From contig CM025855.1 in assembly GCA_003952965.2 (NCBI GenBank), positions 14,637,833 to 14,701,832 on the forward strand: a stretch of DNA of 64,000 nt, written 5' to 3'. A program made the translations under genes and the position numbers. The notes under the pieces are model-generated. The model was not told the origin of the DNA. It saw only the letters and a list, made by a program, of their open reading frames with translations, and ran no database searches. This stretch comes from Morella rubra (Eukaryota > Streptophyta > Magnoliopsida > Fagales > Myricaceae). Positions 55,560 through 64,000 of this stretch are shown one piece after another (position 1 is the stretch's first letter; each line of letters opens with the position of its first letter).

Positions 55560-57972
55560 TGTAATAGCCCGGACCGTCAAGACCTCAAGCGTTGTCTTAT
55601 AGTAATGGACGCCGCTATTAAACTGAGGTTACGGCCAGTGGGAGGATCGTTAAAGCAATAGGATTCTAAGAAATAAACATCATCAAGACTCTTTATTCCA
55701 ATCTCTGTATCACAAAAGAGTACCAATTTTGCTTTCTATGTACATCTACAAAACATGGCAGAATAACTACTAAAATTCAGTACAATTTACGTAGGTCTTT
55801 ATCTTATTCTCTTCTACTCTTCCTCGTCATGATCGCTAGAAAATATAATCAGGATGCTCTCAACGATAATCTAGGTTCTCAGTGACCCAGACCCAACTAC
55901 CAGCTTAGTATCAAGACCTCATGAGTCAAAGTCTAAGTAAATTCTCCCAGGTACATTCTGAACATCTGCTAAAAGAATTTAACAAACAACGGTGAGTCCA
56001 AATGACTCAGTAAAGCTAGTGGTTAGACAGACAGCAGATAGAAGAAAAGATATTGAAGAAAACCCATAAAATCTCATAAAATGTAAATGAAAAGACTCAG
56101 TTTTCTCAAAAATGATCTTTTCCTTTTTCCATTTTCAATTTCGATCACCACTACTCTCACTCCCAGAGTGAATCACTTGGCCAGAGTGACGGGTTACAAG
56201 TAACCTTCCGTATCTTTGCAGCAGTACTCCCAGAGCACAATACGCCTCAAACTCCCAGAGTGAGTTATCCTAACAAAGGATCTTTCCGCGTACGACGGAG
56301 AGGCCAGAATGTCACAACAAGTGAACACATCCTCTTGTGCACAGTACTGTCACGTCTTCACAGTATTAGTTAAGTATGCATGTCTCATGTCAATGCCCAT
56401 ACATATCATTCATGATATGCAACACCTTAACCATACTTGAACATCACAATATTCCTTTCCAACGTACAAGTTAAGTGTGCATGTCTCATATCAACGCCCA
56501 TACATCTCATTTATGATATGCAACACCTTAACTCGTTTCCATCATCACAACATTATAAAACAGTTCTCAAAGGAAAATGTTGTGAAGGCAAAAACAACAC
56601 TTTGATTTCTCGGTTAAAAACCGGCTTAATCACCACGTAGAAAATACTAATTTTGACATGAAAAGTATTGAAATCAAAAGGAAAGAAATATGTTCAAGCT
56701 TTGAAAAACAACTTTTGGAAGAAATTTTGAAAAGAAACGGATCAAAGTTGAAAAACAACTTGAAAACGAATCGAACTTTGAAAATGATACTTTTTCGAAA
56801 GGACGAGCTTGTTCTTCGTCAAGAACATGAAGAACACGAAGAACATCAAGAACAATAGGAAGAATAGAAAAAATGCTAATCAACATCAAGAGATGCTAGA
56901 ATAATAAAGACAAGAGATTCACAATAATCATCTTGAAAACTTGAATCGAAATCAAAGATAACCAACTAAACTTTACCTCTAAGCGTTGATCTTTAATCTT
57001 CACTAAACTTTTTCCTCCTCTTTCTCCCACTTCACTTCACTCTTTCTCTCAAGATTTAACTCACAAAAATTCAGATTGAATGGTGTACTCTTCAAAGGTC
57101 GAAATCCACCCTTATTTATAGGAAAACACAGCCGGTTGCATTCCGACACGTGTCCGGCCTAGCTAGGCTAGCTTTGGTGAGTCACTAGGCTACATTTCTC
57201 TCCTCTTGACACCTAGCAACCTACAGCAGCTGCATGGAAAGGCTATGGCCGAAATTTTCCCTATAGGCTTGATGAGTCGCCTCCTAGGTGCACCGTGGTC
57301 GACACCTCGAGCTTCCTAGGTCCTAGCCTTTTTGTCGTGCTTTTTGCATCGATTTGTCGTGCTTCTAGCTTTGATTTGTAGTGCTTTCTAGCCATCTCTA
57401 TCCATCATCTCTATCTAGCATCTCGCAATTCATCTCTATCTTCATCTATATTTTCATCTCGTAATTCATCTCTATCCATTCATCTCTTGACCTACTAGCT
57501 TCCAAAAATAAAAAGTCTCCAAAATTGAACCATAAACTCGTGGATGAACTCCCAACATATTAGTAGAATAAAAATCATGTGGTTCGGTTTTCGAGACAAA
57601 AACGTCCTGCTTGCTTAAAAAATTAAATTGATCCAATACGAGCTCCTCAACATTCTGAACAACAACCTAGTTGCACGCGAACTCCAAATCTCACTTAATC
57701 ATGTCCTAATCAAGGTTCGAGACAAAAAGGTCCGACTAGCTTAAAAATTTAAATTGATCCAATGCGTACTCCTCAATCTCTTGAACAATAACTCAGTTGC
57801 ATGTGAACTCTAATTCTCACTAAATCATGTCCTAATCAATGTTTCGAACTTAGTATCTCAAGTACTAAATAATCTCTCTTAGTCACTAAGCATACCCCTA
57901 AATGCACTACTAATCACAAACAAGATATCATAAACAATATGCATGTGATGTTTAAAAGCTCGGGGTATGACA
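55560..57972 (-). repeat. Solo Ty3/gypsy (Tekay-like) LTR, 2.4 kb
   Basis: Plus-strand ends are TGTAATAGCCCGG and CGGGGTATGACA, so the LTR reads TGTCATACCCCG... on the minus strand, a common start for Tekay/Del LTRs. Flanks are CACCC (55555-55559) and CACCT (57973-57977), a 5-bp duplication with one change. No interior is attached, so it is a solo LTR. Inside are a duplicated segment of about 100 bp (56368-56530), a duplication of about 125 bp (57590-57842) and CATCTCTATC repeats (57390-57480). Confidence 0.85.
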
Positions 57973-57977
57973 CACCT

Positions 57978-58981
57978 GAAATTCACTAAGAATAAATCCT
58001 TACAAAAAGATATTTAGACCTTGACAACCCCTGTTGCTAACTCTAACAACCTTGATGTAATACTCTAAGGACTCTTATTAGACCCGCTCCGTGTGTCATT
58101 CACCTCATACTTTTGAGGCTTTTCTAAACTCTTCCTAAACAACCTTTTTTTTTTTAATACTAGAACTCCAGGAACAAAACTCCTTCAGCACTCTGAAGGC
58201 TTCACAGTGTAAAAATGGCTTTAGTGGTGATTATATAGGAGAAAAACTAATCGACTTACGTCATGAATCTACTCAATTGGGGGCTCAAAGATACTTAAGA
58301 ACAACCTCTCTAGGGTTAATGCATGGCCTACTGAAGAATATGAGGGATGCCAAAAGTTTTTGCACATATAGTGATTTGAAAAATTAGGGTTTTTTGAAAT
58401 CCGTAAATTCTCTCTTAATCATTGCCGAGTGTGGGTAGAGTGTGGATCAAGAGTGAACTCTTTGTGCCCTTTTGACATATCTCACTTGAGCGTGGGTTGA
58501 GCATACATCGAGATTCAAGGAAACGCATACCTCTGTCACTCTTTTTCAAGTCTCGCTCGAGCCAGGGTAGAACGTGAAAAAAGCGAAATCATAGCTTGCT
58601 GATAACCTACTTACAACTCAAAAGGGACATATTTTGACATGACAATTTGTCAAGAAGAAAATCACACTAACATGAAACAAAAAACATCTACGAGAGTACT
58701 GGTGAAGGAAGAACAAATCGACGCTGCCCATAATCTAGGAAAGTGATATCAGGAAGGGGACAACGATGTTAATAACATTTATATAGGAATTGCTGACATT
58801 CAATTCCATTAAACTTTTTCAATCCAAATAGAGTAGGCTCTTACAAATTACAACTCATAAACTAATTTGAGTTAGGAACATGTATCTACAACAGTTGATA
58901 AAATATTTCATGTCGCATATACTCACTTCCAAAACTACCTCATGTTTTTCACTTTGCACCCTAAACTACCAATTTGAGACA
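57978..58981. other. Non-coding spacer
   Basis: 57978-58260 looks like LTR debris interrupted by the solo gypsy LTR. The remainder is AT-rich and stop-rich, with nothing recognised. Confidence 0.4.
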
Positions 58982-59222
58982 TTGAAGCAACAAACACCCA
59001 TCCCTAACACATTGCACCTCTTCTATTTTTTCTCTCAATTTGGATGAAAATTGATTTTTTTTTAAAACAAATACAATGACAATTTTGCCCTTGAAAAATC
59101 ATGTGTATATAAGGATTTAAGGGCATAATCGTCATTTTATATTAAAAAAATCAATTTTTCATCCACTTTGAGAGAAAAATAGGAGGGTGCAATGTTTTAG
59201 GGATGGGTGTTTGTTGCTTCAA
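58982..59222. mobile_element. Fold-back MITE of about 240 bp
   Basis: Near-complete inverted repeat: the left arm starts TTGAAGCAACAAACACCCAT and the right arm ends in its inverse. Arms of about 100 bp run to a CAATTTTGCCCTTGAAAAAT / TTTAAGGGCATAATCGTCAT centre. No coding content. I could not settle the target duplication, so the superfamily is left open. Confidence 0.8.
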
Positions 59223-59539
59223 CATCGTGAGTTTGCGAAAAACAAATTTTGTAGAAAGCAACCAACTATTTGAAGGAGCAGTATTTCTTTTCTTCTCCTT
59301 TCCCTCATCAACACTGAGTTTTAAGTGTTCTAGTTGGCCTTATCTGACCAAACTCTTTAGTCTTGAATTTTCTAATAATTGGGACGTTGCTAAAAAAAAT
59401 GTTGGGGACATTGTCTTTTATCGAAGGGCAAACATGTTTAGCATTTTTCCTTCTAGACTATGTCCCATGCGCTCAATCTCCTAGCAAAAGCATAGTGAAT
59501 GTTAGACTTGCGGACTATTAGTTACCAATTATGTTGGTC

Positions 59540-59665
59540 GATCTTCAAGATTTCTTTTCAAATCTAATACTATACAGATATATTGAACATACTGCCTCAC
59601 AAAGAGACTAATAAATTCTTTGTTGAGTATTTATATAAACTTATTTATCATGCAATGAGCAAGAG
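59540..59665 (-). repeat. Small fragment of the LTR-A/B/C family
   Basis: ACTATACAGATATATTGAACATACTGCCTCACAAAGAGACT and what follows match LTR-A near 16715-16790. This is an isolated piece. Confidence 0.7.
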
Positions 59666-59739
59666 ACTAGTGCTACGTTAGTTGCTCAGCAGATTGGAAA
59701 ACCATCATGTGACACTGAAGAGTTTAATCAACTTTGAGT

Positions 59740-60960
59740 CAATCCACATGTTCAAACTCCTACTGCAAACCGTCCGAAGGTTATTTTAACTTTCAAACGT
59801 GTCATTTTGGTGACGGAATGAGGTTGTCATGAAGTTAAAACAAGTGAACGAGTTGTTTTAATGTACAAACAATTTTTTTTACATGACGCATGATATTCGT
59901 CATGTTTTTGGGACGGAATTCGAGTTCGTCACCTTGCTAAAGCGTCTGAACGCATTTGGTGAACACAAAGAAGTACGGAAGCGCCTATTCTCGAGAGAAA
60001 AGCTCTGCTTTCTCTCGAGAATTTTCTCCTCCTTGGTCGACTGACCCTCCCCTCCCACCTCCCTCTCCGGCAGCGGGAGGAGCTCCAACTCCTCCCGCTC
60101 CCCTCTTCTCCTCTGCTCTGGCCTTCTATGACCGGATCCCTCAATAAACTCCCCATTCCGGCCATTTTTAGGGGTTTTTTTCGAGCGAATTTGTGGCTAG
60201 ATATATAATTTTCTAGAGATTTTTGAAGACCACGACCAGCGGGGATGGCATCTACATTGCCTGGAGAAGCTTGCTGCACTGGCCAATTCGCGACAGGACG
60301 ACGCATGTGATCTCACGCGCTGCCACGCGCACAGGTGGATCTCACACACCTGTCCCTTTCTCTTCATTTTTCAGCGGCAGGTGGTCCTCTTCATATGCAC
60401 ACCAGGTGGTTGGCATCTGGACGTCCAGCGCTCCACGTGGTCATCTTTGATGACCGGCCAGGAGGCACGTGTGGGTCCACGCACGCACGCAGTCTCACGC
60501 TGCTCTCCCCTTTTTGATCTGGCCGGTCTCTCACCTCCAGCTGCTGGTCCTGCCTCCCTATTCTGCCATCGGCTTTACTTTTCCGTTGGTCATCTCAGCT
60601 TGCTGCCCTCTATGGGCTTTCCACCCTTTATGGGTCTCTACCCGTCCTTTTGGACTTGGGTTTGTAAGGCCGTTTGGCCCCTTTTCTCGTTGGCCCGTCG
60701 CCTCTCCAGAGGGTCTGACAGGCCCCTTAGAGCATGTACTTGAGGTTTTCAAACTCCTTGATCTTAATGAAAGCTTGCTCTTTTGATTAAAAAAAAAAAA
60801 GAGAGAATGCATTTGTTGAACGTCGGAATGATTTTATTGGGTATTACCTACCTTTAGTGACGCATTTGCTGTTTTTGGTCATAAAAGGTAACTTTTTAAT
60901 GGCGAATTTCAATTTTTCACCCAAAAAGTAGTCACTAACGTGACGTTTCTGTAGTCAGCT
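59740..60960. mobile_element. Possible decayed CACTA-like remnant hosting a retroinsert
   Basis: Outside the 59965-60804 insert the sequence contains repeated GTGACG / CGTCA and TTTTTCACC phrases and ends TTTCTGTAGTC near 60956, like a mutated CACTA tip. No left tip is found. Weak call. Confidence 0.3.
59965..60804 (+). mobile_element. Poly(A)-tailed retroinsert, LINE-like 3' end, TSD about 17 bp
   Basis: Flanked by GAACGCATTTGGTGAAC (59948-59964) and GAATGCATTTGTTGAAC (60805-60821), a 17-bp duplication with two changes. It ends in a run of A (60788-60800) preceded by CTTGCTCTTTTGATT, much like plant L1 3' ends. The body is GC-rich and unlike its surroundings, with no long conserved ORF. It could be a 5'-and-3'-only deleted LINE or a retrocopied transcript. 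Confidence 0.7.
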
Positions 60961-61257
60961 GTCTTGATGGGGAAGCCTATGCGCCCAGTGCTCCAGCTTG
61001 CTAGTGTCTGTGCTCTTTTTATTTTGTAAGGAGACTCGTTATCTGTAAGTATTGTCAATATGCTTTAGGTTTGTAGGTGGAATGGTCTTATCTGACTCTT
61101 ATTTTGTTATGTCCAGCTAATGTTGCCATCTTTTGGCAAGTGGAAATGTGATTGGTTTGGTTCGAAATTACAGTAATTATCACAAGAGGAGATGAAAGAG
61201 TATTAAGTAGTCATGATGAATTTGATTCGATGTATGAGATGAGGGATTGAATCATAA
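60822..61257. other. Spacer before the NB-ARC relic
   Basis: Ends with sequence that may be upstream NB-ARC coding in very decayed form. Nothing else is recognised. Confidence 0.35.
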
Positions 61258-61800
61258 AGAAACACTTCAGGTCTTTAGTTGGCATGCCTTCAAAAGTGAC
61301 AAACCAATTGCTGAGTATGGACAACTCATAAAAGATATATTACGTTATGCTAGAGGTCTTCCTTTATCTTTAATAGTGCTAGGTTCAGATATAAAAGGTA
61401 GAAGTATAAATGACTAGAGCAGTGCACTAAATGAGTACAAAACAACGCAGACCTCGTGATAGAATTCAAAAAATACTCAAAATAACAGGACGGATTGTAT
61501 AAAAACGAGAGACAGATTTTTCTGGGCATAGCATGTTTCTTTAAGGACAAATGAGAAATAATATTGTTCAAATTGTAGACGACTGTGGTTTCTCTTCAGT
61601 TATTGGTATATAGAAGCTTGTTGAGAAATGTCTCATAACTATCGGTTGTTGAACTGAAAAGCATGGGCATGCATGATTTAACGTGGGCATGCATGATGCA
61701 TGTTGTTTGACAAAAATCACCGAAAGAACCAGAAAAATGCAGAAGGTTGTGATTTCATAAAGATGTTCGTTATGTACTCGATGAAAATATGGTAAGCGAA
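61258..61800 (+). pseudogene. TIR-NBS-LRR resistance gene relic (C-terminal half of NB-ARC)
   Basis: Plus-strand blocks follow the TNL NB-ARC order: KETLQVFSWHAFKSDKPI (RNBS-type box), YGQLIKDILRYARGLPLSL with the GLPL motif, LGSDIKGRSIND, then a stop. IQKILKITG follows, and SVIG-KLVEKCLITI and an MHD box (GMHDL, about 61667-61680) come next. KSPKEPEKCRR and KDVRYVLDENM end at a GTAAGC splice-donor-like site near 61791. Several stops and small indels break the frame. The P-loop, the TIR domain and the LRRs are not present in the window. The family is made of intracellular immune receptors. Confidence 0.85.
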
Positions 61801-62149
61801 CTACTTCTATATATATTATGAACTGTTTACTTGTTTTCTTTTTAAAACTAAAGCTACGAGGAAACGGGCCCGTGTAATCCAATTTGGCCCAACGTCTTCC
61901 CAATTTATCTTGCTGGGCGTGGCCACCTGAAACATTTTTTATTTGTCACCAATTCAATTCAACGATCCCACGCGAATTTCGTATAGCATAAATACCCCGT
62001 GTCTTCCTCTATTCAAATGCAAGCTTGAGTCCTATATATTGTTACGACTAAAATATTTCAGCTTATACCCTATAACAGCCTCCAGTTTGTTTCTTCAATA
62101 GCATTTTTAAGCTCAATTCTTGCTCATTCTCCTGCACTGCCATGCCTCA
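61801..62149. other. Spacer with possible promoter
   Basis: A TATAGCATAAATACC stretch near 61982-61996, downstream of a CCACGCG motif, could be a TATA-type promoter. Nothing confirms a transcript. Confidence 0.25.
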
Positions 62150-62490
62150 ATCTTAACATGCTCCGAACGCGAAAAATCTCCCAAACTTGACACATCTCAA
62201 GCTCAAATCAAAATTGCCCATTCGGTTAAGAGTTTTCCAGGACAAAGTACAACTACCCAGTAGTATCCCAAACATGAAACCATATCCTGCACTGCCACGG
62301 CTCAAGGAGATTCAAAACTGCCCATTCTTTCCAATTTTCCAGGCAAAAGTACAACTGCCTAGTAGTACTCCCAAACTCTCCCAACCATCTCCTGCACTGC
62401 CTGGACTCAAGGTCAATTCAAAACTTCCCATTCAGAATAAAATATATCCAGGCCAAATTAAAACTGCCCAATAGCCCGCACTATCATAAC
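62150..62490. repeat. Tandem repeat, about three degenerate units near 110-120 bp
   Basis: Recurring phrases are CTGCACTGCC, CTCAAG...ATTCAAAA(C/T)T(G/T)CCCATTC, TTTTCCAGG and AAAGTACAACT(A/G)CC (for example 62228, 62321 and 62425). The open frame 62187-62474 spans the repeat and is not supported as a gene. Confidence 0.7.
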
Positions 62491-62827
62491 CAAACTGTGT
62501 ACATACCAATCACTGCCCGTTAAAAAGAAGGCTCTGCACTGCCACAAACCCACCCAAAAACCACCAATTAAAAAGTGAATTCAAAGATTCATGCTACAGC
62601 TAATTCACACAACTTTCTGATTCTGCACAGATGCAAAAACCCACCCAATACCAAAATGGGTATTAACCGTTGAGTTTACATCCATACTAATAAAAGAGAA
62701 TTCCAACAACATTCGATCAAATACAGAAAATTGATACAAACAGGTGAGTTAGTCTCATTATGATAAGCAATGAAAGAGATTCACTACTAGTTTAACACGA
62801 CGACTGCACCATTATGCAAGGGATACT
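62491..62827. other. Spacer
   Basis: AT-rich with CCCACCCAA(A/T)AC phrases (near 62550 and 62640). No gene seen. Confidence 0.4.
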
Positions 62828-63157
62828 CTACAGCCCATCGAACCACATTCTGCGATACTCTATAATGAATTTACGCCCATGGGTTTCGGGGGTGCCATAT
62901 TTTTGGCAGATTTCTAGACACTTCCAAACTGTGGCTGGATTCCCATTGGACTTTCCAACATATCGGCTACTTCCCTCCTCGCTGGGTTTTGAAGCCTCCA
63001 TTTTAAATAATGTATGTTGGGTCCTAACTCGACAATTTTCTGCCATGGCCAAGAATGTATTGCTCACAATCGATCCTTTCTTCACCTTCTTTTTTCTTCC
63101 CCAGCGTGTTTGCCTTGTAGCACCGCTGTGCGAACCCAAGTTACTACGACGGGCATC
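62828..63157 (-). CDS. Open exon-like segment of unknown gene, cut by a SIRE-like LTR
   Basis: The minus strand is open for about 110 codons from the LTR junction (63157) to a stop before 62828. It includes a basic stretch (RWGRKKKVKKGS), ENCRVRTQHTLFKMEASKPS and a cysteine/aromatic tail ending RRMWFDGL. Composition looks protein-like, but I do not recognise it. The upstream part of any gene would lie beyond the inserted LTR. It could be a last exon or chance. Confidence 0.3.
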   Translation of the reverse strand, partial: DARRSNLGSHSGATRQTRWGRKKKVKKGSIVSNTFLAMAENCRVRTQHTLFKMEASKPSEEGSSRYVGKSNGNPATVWKCLEICQKYGTPETHGRKFIIEYRRMWFDGL

Positions 63158-64000
63158 TGTAAATCCTAGGATTAAGGCAACCCAAGAGGGGGGTGAATTG
63201 GTTTCAAAACTTTTTCGAAACTCACCTTTTAGAAATTGTTTGCTAGCTATAAGTCTCACAAAGAGAAGTGATTGCAATAAAAGATTGAACACAAGAATAT
63301 ATATTGCAACTTAAATAGAGAAATAAAACTTAGAATAGGAAACTAATAGCACAATGTAATGAGATAAGGGAAGAGAAGCAAACACAAGATTTTTAGGTGG
63401 TTCAGCAAACCGCCTACATCCACCCCTCAAGCTCCTTTACCGACCCTTGAGGTTTTTCCACTATGCTCCTTCAACTAAGGGAGAGCCTTCCTTACACTTG
63501 AGCTTGAGAAACACCTCTTCAAGCCTCAAGAACGAGTTTGAGAACAAACCTCTCTAAACTCCTTCTTTTGATGAACAAACCTCACCAAAAGGAAACAAGA
63601 GAATCACTCTCTTAATAGTGTATGGGGATGAACAAAAATGCTCACTAAAACTCCCTTGATGGAGTAGATATTACAATGAGAAATTTCTATCTCTTAAGCT
63701 TCACACAACAACAAGGATGTGAAAGTGTTGATTATGTGTGAATGATGTTTGAACAAGATTGAAAGGTTTTAGATCACTCTTAGCTTTGGCAAAATGATTT
63801 AAGTTGTTCAGCAACTTTTAAAAGGCGTAGGAATGGCTTTATATAGGCCTCATAAGAAAAATAGTCCGTTTATAGCCGTTGGGAGTCAAGCTGTTAAAAA
63901 CTCACGATGAACCGGTCGACCGCTGCAGGTTTACGTTACACAACGGTCATAATGTCAGAAGTCAGAACGGCTCTTTTTTAAACTTTTTCAAACCAACCGG
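63158..64000 (-). repeat. SIRE-like copia LTR, truncated by the window end
   Basis: Starts TGTAAATCCTAGGATTAAGG (plus coordinates) and contains the inverse of the CCCCTCTTGGGTTGCC box found at the end of the LTR at 21633-22918. It then carries the same landmark order (GAGCTTGAGGGGTGG-type box near 63420, CGGTCGACCG near 63914) reading on the minus strand. The rest lies outside the window. Confidence 0.85.

Noticed and set aside
58978..59225. Assignment of the MITE to Mutator or hAT
   Set aside because: No 8- or 9-bp flanking duplication could be found, and the CA on each side is too short to mean anything.
60223..60812. ORFs of 60-120 codons in the poly(A)-tailed insert
   Set aside because: Overlapping frames on both strands in GC-rich sequence with no LINE ORF motifs.
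62187..62474. 95-codon ORF
   Set aside because: Spans a degenerate tandem repeat; the repeated peptide phrases follow the DNA repeat.
1..64000. CRISPR arrays, bacterial operons, riboswitches
   Set aside because: The sequence is plant nuclear DNA. Tandem repeats present lack CRISPR spacing, and no prokaryotic gene organisation is seen.

Overview
The window is plant nuclear DNA, most likely from a eudicot. It is AT-rich and intron-bearing, is dominated by plant transposon superfamilies (CACTA, Mutator-like, hAT, Ty3/gypsy chromovirus, Ty1/copia, endogenous caulimovirid), and carries a relic of a TIR-class NBS-LRR resistance gene, a class largely confined to eudicots. I see no intact host gene. 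Everything gene-like is a transposon gene, a broken host gene or a single exon. I recognised no rRNA, tRNA or CRISPR.

Layout. 1-5741: right part of a CACTA element (CACTA-1) on the minus strand, with the start of a TNP2 transposase and an accessory ORF. 5742-7338: a broken GDSL esterase/lipase gene cut off by an LTR. 7339-17307: a copia-type LTR (LTR-A) opened by a complete CACTA element (CACTA-2, 7553-16226, TSD GGT). 17308-20744: decayed copia interior (minus strand) and a GC-rich block. 20745-21357: a divergent relative of the same LTR (LTR-D). 21358-22918: 3' end and LTR of a SIRE/Maximus-like copia. 22930-35968: LTR-B, opened by a 12-kb chromovirus (Tekay/Del-like; 23442-35455, TSD TTTAT, minus strand) with gag, protease, RT, RNase H, integrase, a chromodomain, and an extra 223-codon ORF downstream of pol. 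35969-37365: two exon-like pieces of an unidentified gene. 37366-47661: solo LTR-C (TSD TCTTT), opened by a 9-kb Mutator-like element (38212-47195, 9-bp TSD ATAAATGAA). The MULE holds a decayed transposase, a GRF zinc-finger/coiled-coil/membrane-anchor ORF and a caulimovirid protease fragment. 47662-55560: mostly non-coding, with a hAT transposase N-terminus and a composite minisatellite. 55560-57972: a solo gypsy LTR. 58982-59222: a fold-back MITE. 59965-60804: a poly(A)-tailed retroinsert. 61258-61800: NB-ARC relic. 62150-62480: tandem repeat. 63158-64000: a SIRE-like LTR running off the window.

How it fits together. Three copies of one copia LTR family (A, B, C) each received a different large element, and the uninterrupted copies act as empty-site controls for one another. 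This gives exact element ends and target duplications. The relative order is: LTR family first, then CACTA-2, the chromovirus and the MULE. The most unusual protein-level signals are (i) the same accessory ORF class at the same position upstream of TNP2 in both CACTA elements, (ii) the extra sense ORF between pol and the polypurine tract of the chromovirus, (iii) the GRF zinc-finger protein carried by the MULE, and (iv) an open caulimovirid protease frame inside the MULE that has lost its catalytic aspartate.
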